A stretch of DNA of 64,000 nucleotides from Tabrizicola_A sp964393035. GTDB taxonomy: Bacteria > Pseudomonadota > Alphaproteobacteria > Rhodobacterales > Rhodobacteraceae. How positions within the stretch are numbered: the first letter of the stretch is position 1; every line of letters begins with the position of its first letter. The DNA lies in NCBI GenBank assembly GCA_964393035.1, contig CAYMRX010000006.1, forward strand, positions 62,001 to 126,000, given 5' to 3'. Positions 42,803 through 52,204 of this stretch are shown here, piece after piece. The notes beneath the pieces were generated by a model. It was not told the DNA's origin, searched no databases, and was given only the letters and a program-made list of their open reading frames with translations. The position numbers were made by a program, and so were the translations under genes.

Positions 42803-43840
42803 ATGCGCGCTGCCGTGATCCGAGACTACAAGGCCGATCTTTCGCTGGAAACTGTCGCCGATCCGGTCTGCGAGGCGGATGGCGTGGTGTTGAAAGTGCT
42901 GGCCTGCGGCATTTGCCGCAGCGACTGGCATGGCTGGGTGGGCGAGCATCCCAAGGTGAAGCCGGGCGCCATTCCGGGCCATGAATATTGCGGCGAGGTG
43001 GTCGAGGCCGGGCCTTTGGCCAAGTGGCGGGTGGGTGACCGGGTGATCGCGCCCTTCATCCTGTCTTGCGGCCAATGCCCGGAATGCCAGTCCGGCAATA
43101 CCACCACCTGCCGGGCGCAGCGCGTGCCAGGCTTTGGCGAGCCGGGGGCTTATGCCGAATATGTGTCTGCCCCGCATGCCCATAACCTTGCGCGCCTGCC
43201 CGAAAGCCTGACACCGGCGCTGGCGGCGGGCTTGGGGTGCCGGGTGACGACGGCGTTCCATGCGCTGACGGGCCGCGCGGCCTTGCAGGCGGGCGAATGG
43301 TTGGCGGTGCATGGCACCGGGGGGGTCGGGCTGTCGCTGCTTATTCTCGGCCGCGCGCTGGGCGCGCGGGTGATCGTGGTCGATGTGGTGCAGGAACGGC
43401 TGGACCATGCCTTGTCGCTGGGGGCCGAGGCCGCGGTGAACCCGCGGGATGGTGATGTGGCGGCCAAGATCGTCGAGATCACCGGCGGCGGGGCACATGT
43501 CTCGGTTGAGGCATTGGGGATCGAGGCGACGGCGAATGGCTCGCTTGAATGTCTGCGGCCGATGGGGCGGCATGTGCAGATCGGCTTGCCGGTCGGCCAT
43601 ACCGCCAAGATGCAGATCAACATGAACGCGATCTACATGAAGCAATTGTCGGTCTTCGGCTCCCGCGGGATGCCGTCCTGGCGCTATCCGTCGCTCTTGA
43701 CCCTGATCGAGATGGGGCGGGTCGATGTTTCGCCCATCGTGGCGCGGCATGTGCCGCTTTCGGGCGCATCGGCCGAGTTGCGGGCCTTCAACGGGCCAAT
43801 GCCCCCCGGTGTGGCAGTGATTACCGATATGCTGGGCTGA
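42803..43840 (+). CDS. Zinc-dependent alcohol dehydrogenase (MDR family)
   Basis: 345 residues. Catalytic zinc ligands ACGICRSDWHGWVG (Cys38 region) and GHEYCGEVVE (His/Glu); structural zinc loop CGQCPECQSGNTTTC; Rossmann loop HGTGGVGLSLLILG; YAEYVSAPHAHN. The closest-looking group acts on alcohols or aldehydes with NAD. It sits between purS and purQ, which are usually adjacent or nearly so, and probably shares their transcript or has its own promoter in the 140-bp leader. Physiological substrate unknown. Confidence 0.87.
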   Translation: MRAAVIRDYKADLSLETVADPVCEADGVVLKVLACGICRSDWHGWVGEHPKVKPGAIPGHEYCGEVVEAGPLAKWRVGDRVIAPFILSCGQCPECQSGNTTTCRAQRVPGFGEPGAYAEYVSAPHAHNLARLPESLTPALAAGLGCRVTTAFHALTGRAALQAGEWLAVHGTGGVGLSLLILGRALGARVIVVDVVQERLDHALSLGAEAAVNPRDGDVAAKIVEITGGGAHVSVEALGIEATANGSLECLRPMGRHVQIGLPVGHTAKMQINMNAIYMKQLSVFGSRGMPSWRYPSLLTLIEMGRVDVSPIVARHVPLSGASAELRAFNGPMPPGVAVITDMLG

Positions 43841-43970
43841 TCGGGCAGCGGCGGCCTTTGCGGGACTGTCGCATGGGTATTTTTGCCAAGATGAAAGCCA
43901 TTTCGGGGTGGAAGGCTGGGGGGCTTTGCGCTATGGGGCAGCCATTCCATCTTGTCGGAGGTCCTGGCCC

Positions 43971-44639
43971 ATGAAAGCCGCTGTCGTCACCTTCCCCGGT
44001 TCCAACTGTGACCGCGATCTGGCCACGGCCTTTGAACGCGCGGGGTTTGAGGTGGCGCGTGTTTGGCACAAGGACAGTGCCTTGCCTGCGGGCACCGATG
44101 TTGTCGGTGTGCCGGGCGGGTTTTCCTTTGGCGATTATCTACGCTGCGGCGCGATTGCCGCCCAGTCGCCGATCGCGGCGGCGGTGCAGGCCCATGCGGC
44201 GCGCGGCGGCTATGTGCTTGGCATCTGCAACGGCTTTCAGGTGCTGACCGAGATGCGGCTTTTGCCGGGCGCCCTGATGCGCAATGCCGGGCTGAAGTTC
44301 AACTGCAAGACGGTGGAGCTGAAGGTGGCGACCACCGCCAGCGCCTTTACCCAAGGCTATGCCAAGGGCCAGTCGCTGATGATCCCGATTGCCCATCATG
44401 ACGGCAATTACACCATCGACGCCGAGGGGCTGAAGAGGTTGCAGGGCGAAGACCAGATCGCCTTTACCTATGGCCAGAACCCCAATGGCTCTATGGCCGA
44501 TATCGCCGGGGTGTTGTCGGAAAACCGCCGCGTCCTTGGCATGATGCCGCATCCCGAGCGGGCGAATGACCCGATCTTGGGCGGCAATGATGGCGCGGGG
44601 CTTTTTGCCGGGCTGATGGGCGGGATGGCGCTTGCCTGA
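43971..44639 (+). CDS. purQ: Phosphoribosylformylglycinamidine synthase, PurQ glutaminase subunit
   Basis: 222 residues, class I glutamine amidotransferase. VVTFPGSNCDRDLATAFERA, GVPGGFSFGDYLRCGAIAAQ, the nucleophile Cys in GYVLGICNGFQVLTEM, and the His/Glu pair in GMMPHPERANDP. The ATG at 43971 follows CGGAGG (spacing 10) and gives the family start; the longer frame from 43908 is rejected. Confidence 0.95.
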   Translation: MKAAVVTFPGSNCDRDLATAFERAGFEVARVWHKDSALPAGTDVVGVPGGFSFGDYLRCGAIAAQSPIAAAVQAHAARGGYVLGICNGFQVLTEMRLLPGALMRNAGLKFNCKTVELKVATTASAFTQGYAKGQSLMIPIAHHDGNYTIDAEGLKRLQGEDQIAFTYGQNPNGSMADIAGVLSENRRVLGMMPHPERANDPILGGNDGAGLFAGLMGGMALA

Positions 44640-44684
44640 ATGACCCGGCTTGAGGCCCGGACAGCCGGGGCCTAGATTTGCCCG

Positions 44685-46460
44685 ATGAATGATGCGCCCG
44701 AACCCGACAGCCTGCATGAGGCGCCTTATGGCGGGTCTTGGCGTGTGCGTCTGGTGGTCAGCCTGCTGATTCTGCTGGCGATTGGCGTCGTGCTGGTCAC
44801 CAACCGCTGGCTGTCAGAGCGGTTTACCGAAACCACCCGCAACCGGGCCGAGCTGCGGCTTGCGCTGTATTCCGGCAATATGCTGTCGGAATTGCAGCGC
44901 ACCTCGGTGGTGCCGTTGCTTCTGGTGGATGACCCGGCGATTCGCGATGCGCTGGTCAATGGCAAGTTTTCCGATACCACGCTGCGGCTTATCAAGGTGC
45001 AGGGCGAGATCGGCGTCGCCTCGATCCTGCTGTTGGATCAGGACGGGCGCGCGGTCGGGGCGACGAACCGCAACCTTTTGGGCACCAGCCACCGGGCCAG
45101 CCCCTATTTCATCGATGCCATGCGCAGCCGCGAGACGATGTTCTCGGTGGCGTCCCGGCCCGGCGGGGGGCATGACTATACCTATTCCCGCCAGATCTTT
45201 GCCGAGGGGCGCGCCGTGGGCGTGATCGTCGTCGGGGCGGATTTGATGAAGCATGAGCGCGCCTGGGCGGGCTTGCAGGACGCCGTTCTGGTCGCCGACA
45301 GCACCGGCACTGTGCTTTTGGCCACCGAAACCTCGTGGCGCGGCAAGCCGTTGGATGATGCGCTGACCCGTGCGGAAGAAACCTCGGCCTTTGGGCGCGC
45401 GTTGAAAGGCGCGGCCGATTGGGCGCAGAACCCGCCCGATGCCTATGTGGCCGGCGAGGCGGTGTTGCGCACCGAGGCGCGGGTGCCGTTCCAAGGCTGG
45501 CGGATGGTCGCCTTCACCGCCTATGATTCCGTGCGTGAGCGGGTGAATGGCGTGATCGCGCTGGAAATCATGGGCTTTGCCATTCTGGCGGCGCTGACCT
45601 TTTACATGCTGTCGCGCCGCGCCTGGAGCCAGAGCCAGTCCTTGCAGCGGGAATCGGCGGAGTTGCGGCTGTTGAACGCCCGTCTCAGCCGCGAGATCGC
45701 GGAACGCGAGAAGGTGCAAAAGACGCTGGAAGTCGCCGAGTTGACCTTGGCGCAATCGTCGAAACTGGCGGCGTTGGGGGAAATGTCGGCTGCCGTCAGC
45801 CACGAGCTGAACCAGCCTTTGGCCGCGATGAAGACCTATCTCGCGGGGGCGCGGCTTCTCTTGCAGCGCAAGCGCCCGGATGAGGCGCTGTCCTCGTTCC
45901 AGCGCATTGATGATCTGATCGACCGCATGGGCGCGATCACCCGGCAATTGAAATCCTATGCCCGCAAGGGCGGCGAGGCGTTTGAGCCGGTGGATCTGCG
46001 CGCCTGCCTGTCTTCGGCGCTGGCGATGATGGAACCGCAGTTGAAACAGCGCGTGGTGCAGATCACCCGCACGCTGCCGCGCCAAAGGGTGATGGTGATG
46101 GCCGACCGGGTGCGGCTGGAGCAGGTCATCATCAACCTGTTTCGCAATGCGCTGGATGCCACCAAGGACACGCCCAAGCCGCAGATCGACATTCTGATGA
46201 CGGTGGGCGATGTGGCCACGCTGTCGGTGCGCGACAATGGGCATGGGATTAGCGATATCACCTCGGTGTTTGAGCCGTTTTACACCACGAAAAGCCCCGG
46301 TGAGGGCGTGGGACTGGGCCTTGCGATCTCGTCGGGCATCATCACGGACCTTGGTGGGCGGTTGACCGCTCATAATGCCGAGAATGGCGGCGCAGTGTTT
46401 GAAGTTCAGTTGCCGGTGCTGAAAATGGCGTCCGGTGGCGAACAAAAAGCAGCAGAATGA
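44685..46460 (+). CDS. dctB: DctB-type sensor histidine kinase
   Basis: 591 residues. Membrane segment 1 about 22-42, periplasmic double-PAS/dCache sensor (about 45-285), membrane segment 2 about 290-310, a coiled coil (RLSREIAEREKVQKTLEVAE), HisKA with the phospho-acceptor His in AAVSHELNQPLAAMKTYLAG, and HATPase_c with the N box (INLFRNALDAT), VRDNGHGI and GVGLGLAISSGI. This is the layout of C4-dicarboxylate sensors of the DctB group. The response regulator gene follows after 10 bases. The ligand is inferred from family only. Confidence 0.85.
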   Translation: MNDAPEPDSLHEAPYGGSWRVRLVVSLLILLAIGVVLVTNRWLSERFTETTRNRAELRLALYSGNMLSELQRTSVVPLLLVDDPAIRDALVNGKFSDTTLRLIKVQGEIGVASILLLDQDGRAVGATNRNLLGTSHRASPYFIDAMRSRETMFSVASRPGGGHDYTYSRQIFAEGRAVGVIVVGADLMKHERAWAGLQDAVLVADSTGTVLLATETSWRGKPLDDALTRAEETSAFGRALKGAADWAQNPPDAYVAGEAVLRTEARVPFQGWRMVAFTAYDSVRERVNGVIALEIMGFAILAALTFYMLSRRAWSQSQSLQRESAELRLLNARLSREIAEREKVQKTLEVAELTLAQSSKLAALGEMSAAVSHELNQPLAAMKTYLAGARLLLQRKRPDEALSSFQRIDDLIDRMGAITRQLKSYARKGGEAFEPVDLRACLSSALAMMEPQLKQRVVQITRTLPRQRVMVMADRVRLEQVIINLFRNALDATKDTPKPQIDILMTVGDVATLSVRDNGHGISDITSVFEPFYTTKSPGEGVGLGLAISSGIITDLGGRLTAHNAENGGAVFEVQLPVLKMASGGEQKAAE

Positions 46461-46470
46461 TGGGGGCAGC

Positions 46471-47799
46471 ATGGCACGCGCGATGAAAGTGGCGATTGTG
46501 GATGACGAGGCGGATATGCGGGCCTCGATCAGCCAATGGCTGGCGCTCTCGGGGTTTGACACCGAAACCTATGCCAGTGCGGAAGAAGCCTTGAAAGTGA
46601 TCGGGCCGGAATTCGCCGGGGTGGTGGTCAGCGATATCAAGATGCCGGGGATGGACGGCATGGCCTTCCTGAAACGCCTGATGGGGATGGATTCGGGCCT
46701 GCCGGTCATCATGATCACCGGCCATGGCGATGTGCCGATGGCGGTGGAGGCGATGCGCGTTGGCGCCTTTGATTTTCTGGAAAAGCCCTTCAACCCCGAT
46801 CGGATGACGGAACTCGCCAAAAAGGCGACGCAGGCCCGGCGGCTGACCTTGGACAACCGCGCGCTGCGTCGCGAATTGTCGGACGGCTCCACCATCCTGA
46901 AAAAGCTGATCGGCGCCAGCCCGGCGATGGAACGGCTGCGCGAGGATATCCTTGATCTGGGGCAGGCCGACAGCCATGTGCTGATCGACGGCGAAACCGG
47001 CACCGGCAAGACGCTGGTGGCGCATGCGCTGCATGCGGTGGGGCCGCGGGCCTCGAAGAAATTTGTCACTGTCTCTTGCGCGGCCTGGGGCGAGGACCAA
47101 CTGGCGGCCAAGATCTTTGGCCCCTCCGAAGATGGCAACCTGCCCTTGGTCGAGGAAGCCCGCGGTGGCACGCTGTGCCTTGAGGATATCGAGGCGCTGT
47201 CGCATCCTTTGCAGTCGCGGCTTTTGACCTTGGTCAACGATCAGTCGACCCCGCCTGAAACCCGCATCATTGCGATCTGCAACGAACATGCGCCGGACAA
47301 GACATTGGAAGACCTGCTGCGGCCTGATCTCTTTTACCGGCTGGGCGCGATGACCATCATCTGCCCCCCCTTGCGGTCGCGTGGCGAAGACATCCTGACG
47401 CTGTTTGCCCGCGCCTCCGAGGCGTTTTCGGAAGAATACGGCTGCGACGCGCCGCAGGTGACGGCGCAAGAGGCGGCACAACTGTTGCAAGCGCCTTGGC
47501 CGGGCAATGTGCGGCAGTTGGTGAATATCGCCGAGCGAGCGGTTTTGCAGAACCGGCGCGGCTCGGGCTCGATCGCCAGCCTGTTGATGGCGGATAACGA
47601 GGCGTCCGGCCCCGCGATGACCACCGAAGGCAAGCCGCTCAAGGAATATGTCGAAAGCTTTGAGAAAATGCTGATCGACAATACCATGCGGCGGCACAAG
47701 GGCAGCATCACCGCCGTCATGGATGAATTGTGCCTGCCGCGCCGGACGTTGAATGAAAAAATGGCGAAATACGGGTTGCAGCGGCAGGATTACACCTGA
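46471..47799 (+). CDS. dctD: DctD/NtrC-like response regulator lacking the GAFTGA loop
   Basis: 442 residues. Receiver domain with phospho-acceptor Asp55 (VVVSDIKMPGMDG) and DEAD acid pair; AAA+ domain with Walker A GETGTGKT (about 174-181); C-terminal Fis-type HTH (VMDELCLPRRTLNEKMAKYG). Where sigma-54 activators have ExxGAFTGA, this protein reads FGPSEDGNLPLVEEARGGTL, so the loop contacting sigma-54 is deleted. Like NtrC of Rhodobacter capsulatus, it is expected to act with sigma-70 polymerase or without ATP-driven remodelling. Start at ATG 46471 after GGGGGCAGC; paired with the upstream kinase. Confidence 0.85.
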   Translation: MARAMKVAIVDDEADMRASISQWLALSGFDTETYASAEEALKVIGPEFAGVVVSDIKMPGMDGMAFLKRLMGMDSGLPVIMITGHGDVPMAVEAMRVGAFDFLEKPFNPDRMTELAKKATQARRLTLDNRALRRELSDGSTILKKLIGASPAMERLREDILDLGQADSHVLIDGETGTGKTLVAHALHAVGPRASKKFVTVSCAAWGEDQLAAKIFGPSEDGNLPLVEEARGGTLCLEDIEALSHPLQSRLLTLVNDQSTPPETRIIAICNEHAPDKTLEDLLRPDLFYRLGAMTIICPPLRSRGEDILTLFARASEAFSEEYGCDAPQVTAQEAAQLLQAPWPGNVRQLVNIAERAVLQNRRGSGSIASLLMADNEASGPAMTTEGKPLKEYVESFEKMLIDNTMRRHKGSITAVMDELCLPRRTLNEKMAKYGLQRQDYT

Positions 47800-48250
47800 T
47801 CCTTACCGGCGTGCCCGGTCCGCTGCGACATCTCTGTCGGTCAACGGCGGCGCGCTGTCAGAAATGCGTTGTAATCCCCCGGCCTTTGCCGCTATTTTAT
47901 CCCCAAGGGGCCATGGCCCCCGCGAAATTCTCTGCCTGAACCCGCTCTGGTGCGATCTGCGCGCCGAAAGGGAAGGGTGGTCGGATCGGCCCGATTGGCC
48001 GCGAAATTGCCTGCAAGCCTTTGTTTTTCAAGGGTAAGCCGGGCTAATATAGGTGGGTGGCTGTATAAGCCGCTCAGACGTGAACCGCGATGACGCGCGT
48101 TGTGATTGCATCGACAGGCGAGGAGTGCCCAACGGGCACATCCCGCTTGTTTGCCATGCGCGCGCCCGCCCGAACAAGCCGCCCCAACCCGTATGACTCG
48201 CCCTCCGGTCCGCCGGATGTGTTTGTGCGCGACGGGCGCAATGGATTGAT
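47800..48250. other. Long intergenic region containing the RNase E leader
   Basis: 451 bp without a convincing gene. The distal half carries a promoter and a roughly 195-nt leader of rne. The proximal half, after dctD, has short GC-rich inverted repeats (GGGGCCATGGCCCC near 47908) but no U-tract terminator. Confidence 0.6.
48021..48050 (+). promoter_or_regulatory. Sigma-70-like promoter of rne
   Basis: -35 TTGTTT at 48021-48026 and -10 TAATAT at 48045-48050, spacing 18. This predicts a transcript start near 48057 and a 5' leader of about 195 nt. The leader has a hairpin GTGCCC-AAC-GGGCAC at 48125-48139. Long rne leaders mediate autoregulation in other bacteria; here that is inferred. Confidence 0.5.
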
Positions 48251-50938
48251 ATGTCTAAGAAAATGCTTATCGACGCCACCCATGCGGAAGAAACCCGCGT
48301 GGTCGTGGTCGATGGAAACAAGGTCGAAGAATTCGATTTTGAAACCATAAACAAGCGTCAACTGGCCGGGAACATCTATCTGGCCAAGGTGACGCGGGTT
48401 GAACCCTCGCTTCAGGCGGCCTTTGTCGATTACGGCGGCAACCGCCATGGTTTTCTCGCCTTTGCGGAAATCCATCCGGATTATTATCAGATCCCGGTTG
48501 CCGATCGCAAAGCACTCCTGGATGAGGAGCGCGCCTTCAACCGGGCCGAGGAAGAAGAAGAAAACCGCCGCTCGCGCCCGCGCCGCGGGGCCAAACCTGC
48601 GGCCAAGGCAGAAAAGACCGTCGACCTTGACGCGGTGAAGACCGCCGAAGTTCAGGGCGAGATTTCGTCCATGGATGTGGTTGATCTCGACGAAGACGAG
48701 ACATTGGCCGCCCCTGTCTCGGAGGTGGTGGAGGCCGTTGAGGCCCCGGCCGTTGCCGAAGACAGCAATGGCAGTGCCGATCACGCCTATCATGCCATCG
48801 ACCACGCCTCGGAAACCGATGACGACATCGAATCCATCGCCGAAGAAGATGTGGCCGAGGAAATCAGCCAGCCCCGCCGCCCGCGCGCGCGCCGCTACAA
48901 GATTCAAGAAGTCATCAAGGTGCGCCAGATCATGCTGGTGCAGGTGGTCAAGGAAGAACGCGGCAACAAGGGTGCTGCACTGACCACCTATCTGTCGCTG
49001 GCGGGTCGTTACTGCGTCTTGATGCCGAACACCGCGCGCGGTGGCGGCATTTCCCGCAAGATCACCCAAGCCGCCGACCGCAAGAAACTGAAAGAAATCG
49101 CCGGTGAGATCGAGGTGCCGGAAGGTGCGGGCCTCATCATCCGCACCGCGGGCGCCAAGCGCACCAAGCCGGAAATCAAGCGCGATTACGAATATCTGAT
49201 GCGGCTTTGGGAACAGATCCGCGAACTCACGCTGAAATCCATCGCCCCCGCCCCGATCTATGAGGAAGGCGATCTTATCAAGCGCTCGATCCGCGACCTT
49301 TACTCGAAAGAAATCGAGGAAGTGCTGGTCGAAGGCGAGGCGGGTTACCGCACCGCCAAGGACTTCATGCGGATGATCATGCCCAGCCATGCCCGCCAGG
49401 TGCAGCGCTATACCGACCCGACGCCCTTGTTCGCGCGCTATCAGGTCGAAGGCTATCTCGGCGGCATGTTCAACCCGACTGTGCAGTTGAAATCCGGCGG
49501 TTACATCGTGATCGGCGTGACCGAAGCCTTGGTCGCCATCGACGTGAACTCAGGGCGCGCCACCAAAGAGGGGTCCATCGAGGACACCGCTTTGAAGACC
49601 AACCTTGAGGCCTGCGACGAGGTGGCCCGCCAGCTGCGGCTGCGCGATTTGGCCGGTCTGATCGTGATCGACTTCATCGACATGGAGGAGCGTCGCAACA
49701 ACGCCGCCGTCGAAAAGCGCCTGAAGGACAAGCTGAAAACCGACCGTGCGCGGATTCAGGTGGGTCGCATCTCGGGCTTTGGCCTGATGGAAATGTCGCG
49801 TCAGCGCCTGCGCCCCGGCATGCTGGAATCGACCACCCAGCCTTGCCCGCATTGCCACGGCACCGGGCTGATCCGCTCGGATGACAGCATGGCCTTGCAG
49901 GTCCTGCGCGCGCTGGAGGAAGAAGGTACGCGCAAACGCTCGAAAGAGGTGCTGTTGAAGGCCCCGATCGGCATCGTGAACTTCCTGTTCAACCAGAAAC
50001 GCGAACATATCGCGCTGATCGAGGCCCGCTATGGCATGTCGGTGCGGATCGAAGCCGACCCGACCCTGATCAGCCCCGATTACGCCATTGAAAAGTTCAA
50101 GACCGCAACCCGCGTGGTGCCGGAAAACAGCCCGGTGATCTCGGGCCATGCCGGTCTGATGGGCGCGCCGGTGGATGAACCGGAAGATGATCTGATCGAG
50201 GACGATCTGGAGGATGAGGCCGAGGAGGTTGCCGTTGAGGCAGCGGTTCCGGCGGCGGAAGCGGCCGAAGGCGCAGGCGGCACCCGCAAGCGCCGCCGTC
50301 GTCGGCGGCGGCGGAAACCCGGCGGCGCGCCGGGCGAGGCCAATGGTCTGAACGCCGAGGACGACGGCGCCGAGGACGACGAAGACGGCGCTGACGAGGA
50401 AACCACCCCGGCTGCGGAGGCCCCCGAAGCCACCCCGGTGGAGGCCGCTGCCGCCGAGACGACACCGGCCGAATCCGCACCGGCTGAGGCTCCTGCCAAA
50501 CGCACCGTCTCGCGCAGCCGCAAGCCTGCGGCGAGCAAGGCCAAGACGGCCGAACCGGCGGTGGAACCGGTTGCCGAAGCCGCCGCTGCCCCCGAGGCAC
50601 CGAAGCCCAAGGCCACGCGCAGCCGCGCCAAGCCCAAGGCCGAAGCCGCGGCGGCAAGTCCCGAAGTCAAGGCCGAAGCTGAAGCCGAGGCGCCGAAGCC
50701 GAAAGCCACCCGCAGCCGCGCCAAGCCGAAAGCGGCGGTTGAGGGGGACGCTCCGGTGGCACCCGCGCCTGTGGCTGAAACCTTCCCGGTCGATCCCGCC
50801 ATCGCCGAGGCAGCACAGGCCGAAACGGCCGTGGTCGGCGCGCTTCTGCCCGATCCGCAGGACAAGCTCACCGATGCACCGGTGGAGGATGGCGCCGCCA
50901 AACCGAAGAAAAAGGGCTGGTGGTCGCTCGGCCGCTAA
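48251..50938 (+). CDS. rne: Ribonuclease E
   Basis: 895 residues. The N-terminal KKMLIDATHAEETRVVVVDG and S1 domain (NIYLAKVTRVEPSLQAAFVD) are interrupted by an acidic insertion of about 130 residues (about 95-215), as in alphaproteobacterial enzymes. The catalytic DNase-I-like part has AIDVNSGRATKEGSIEDTAL and LIVIDFIDMEE; the zinc link is CPHCHGTG at about 533-540. The C-terminal 260 residues are an unstructured scaffold with an Arg-rich RNA-binding patch (RKRRRRRRRRKPGG) and Ala/Glu/Lys/Pro repeats (APKPKATRSRAKPKA twice). Essential for mRNA decay and rRNA processing. Confidence 0.95.
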   Translation: MSKKMLIDATHAEETRVVVVDGNKVEEFDFETINKRQLAGNIYLAKVTRVEPSLQAAFVDYGGNRHGFLAFAEIHPDYYQIPVADRKALLDEERAFNRAEEEEENRRSRPRRGAKPAAKAEKTVDLDAVKTAEVQGEISSMDVVDLDEDETLAAPVSEVVEAVEAPAVAEDSNGSADHAYHAIDHASETDDDIESIAEEDVAEEISQPRRPRARRYKIQEVIKVRQIMLVQVVKEERGNKGAALTTYLSLAGRYCVLMPNTARGGGISRKITQAADRKKLKEIAGEIEVPEGAGLIIRTAGAKRTKPEIKRDYEYLMRLWEQIRELTLKSIAPAPIYEEGDLIKRSIRDLYSKEIEEVLVEGEAGYRTAKDFMRMIMPSHARQVQRYTDPTPLFARYQVEGYLGGMFNPTVQLKSGGYIVIGVTEALVAIDVNSGRATKEGSIEDTALKTNLEACDEVARQLRLRDLAGLIVIDFIDMEERRNNAAVEKRLKDKLKTDRARIQVGRISGFGLMEMSRQRLRPGMLESTTQPCPHCHGTGLIRSDDSMALQVLRALEEEGTRKRSKEVLLKAPIGIVNFLFNQKREHIALIEARYGMSVRIEADPTLISPDYAIEKFKTATRVVPENSPVISGHAGLMGAPVDEPEDDLIEDDLEDEAEEVAVEAAVPAAEAAEGAGGTRKRRRRRRRRKPGGAPGEANGLNAEDDGAEDDEDGADEETTPAAEAPEATPVEAAAAETTPAESAPAEAPAKRTVSRSRKPAASKAKTAEPAVEPVAEAAAAPEAPKPKATRSRAKPKAEAAAASPEVKAEAEAEAPKPKATRSRAKPKAAVEGDAPVAPAPVAETFPVDPAIAEAAQAETAVVGALLPDPQDKLTDAPVEDGAAKPKKKGWWSLGR

Positions 50939-50957
50939 GCCTGCTTCCTAAGACATG

Positions 50958-50993
50958 CAAAGGGCGGCTGGGGAAACCCGCCGCCCTTTTTGC
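50958..50993 (+). terminator. Rho-independent terminator after rne
   Basis: AAGGGCGG, loop CTGGGGAAACCCG, CCGCCCTT and a T5 run, about 20 bases after the rne stop. Confidence 0.85.
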
Positions 50994-51015
50994 ATCCGCC
51001 GATCAGCGCAGCATC

Positions 51016-51246
51016 TTAGCCGCCCGCGCGGATCAGATAGACGCCAACCGCGCCCTCCTGCCGGGCTTCCACAAAGTCATGCCCGGCCTCGGCGCAGAAA
51101 TGCGGCAGATCAATCGCCGCCATCGCATCCGTCGCCCGCACCGCCAGCACTTGCCCCCGGGCCATTCCCAGCAACCGTTTGCGCGCCCGAAGCACGGGCA
51201 GCGGGCATAACAACCCCTCGCAATCAATCTCGACGTCGATCTGCAT
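51016..51246 (-). CDS. TusA-family sulfur carrier protein
   Basis: 76 residues. The family motif with the persulfide Cys is DCEGLLCPLPVLRARKRL (Cys14-Pro-x-Pro), followed by LAVRATDAMAAIDLPHFCAE. TusA-like proteins relay sulfur for tRNA thiolation or molybdenum cofactor assembly. Start ATG 51246 gives the normal short length. It converges on rne and diverges from ccdA. Confidence 0.87.
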   Translation of the reverse strand: MQIDVEIDCEGLLCPLPVLRARKRLLGMARGQVLAVRATDAMAAIDLPHFCAEAGHDFVEARQEGAVGVYLIRAGG

Positions 51247-51391
51247 GGTCCTGCCTTTCATCTTGGCCCAAATACCCCCGCCGGAGGCTGCAACGCCAGC
51301 CCCAAATCCCACCGCCTGTCGCAGATGTGACAGCTTGCCGGGGTGACGCGCCCGCGCCCGCCCGCTATCAGGGGGAACGAAGGAGACAGAC

Positions 51392-52150
51392 ATGTTCGGC
51401 ATCAATATCCTCGACGCAGGGCTGATCCTTGCCTCGGCGCTGGCCTTTGCGGGGGGGCTGCTGTCGTTCCTGTCGCCTTGTGTATTGCCGGTGGTGCCGC
51501 CCTATCTCGCCTATATGGGAGGGATTTCGATGGGCGAAATGACCTCGCCCGGCGTCGCGCGTCGTCGTGTCATTCTGCCTGCGCTGTTCTTCGTCCTTGG
51601 CCTTTCGACGATCTTCCTGCTGCTTGGCTTTGCCGCCTCGGCCTTCGGGCGGTTCTTCCTGACCAATCTTGAGATCTTCAACCGGGGCGCGGGCGCGGTC
51701 GTCATCGTCTTCGGGCTGCATTTTCTCGGGGTGTTCCGCATCAAACTGCTGGACCGCGAGGCGCGGCTTGATGCGGGCGACCGGGGCGGCTCGGCGCTTG
51801 GGGCCTATGTGTTGGGTCTTGCCTTCGCCTTTGGCTGGACGCCCTGCAACGGGCCGATCCTGTCCGGCATCCTGACCTTGGCAATGCAGGGCAATGACAT
51901 GGGCCGCACGCTTTATCTGATGGCGATCTATGCCATGGGGTTGGGCCTGCCCTTCCTGCTTTCCGCGATCTTCATCGCGCAGGCCATGGGCCTGATGAAG
52001 CGGCTGAAACCCCATCTGCGCAAGATCGAGATGGCGATGGGTGTGCTTCTCGTCATCGTCGGCCTGACGCTGTTTACCGGCACCTTCTCGGTCTTCTCCG
52101 GCTGGCTCCTTGACGGGCTGGAGGCCTTGGGCCTGCCGCTTCTGGGCTGA
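51392..52150 (+). CDS. ccdA: CcdA-like cytochrome c biogenesis/thiol-disulfide transporter
   Basis: 252 residues with six predicted membrane helices. The two active Cys lie in the family positions: FLSPCVLPVVPPYLAYMGG in helix 1 and FGWTPCNGPILSGIL in helix 4. CcdA carries reducing equivalents from cytoplasmic thioredoxin to the periplasm for haem attachment to c-type cytochromes. ATG 51392 is preceded by GGAGACAG. Confidence 0.9.
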   Translation: MFGINILDAGLILASALAFAGGLLSFLSPCVLPVVPPYLAYMGGISMGEMTSPGVARRRVILPALFFVLGLSTIFLLLGFAASAFGRFFLTNLEIFNRGAGAVVIVFGLHFLGVFRIKLLDREARLDAGDRGGSALGAYVLGLAFAFGWTPCNGPILSGILTLAMQGNDMGRTLYLMAIYAMGLGLPFLLSAIFIAQAMGLMKRLKPHLRKIEMAMGVLLVIVGLTLFTGTFSVFSGWLLDGLEALGLPLLG

Positions 52151-52204
52151 TCCCCCCTTAATTTTGCCAAGGTTTCATGCCAGCTTGGCGCAAAGGGGGA
52201 CCGC

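Noticed and set aside
48074..49390. 438-codon minus-strand frame opposite rne
   Set aside because: Antisense shadow; RNase E motifs on the plus strand are unambiguous.
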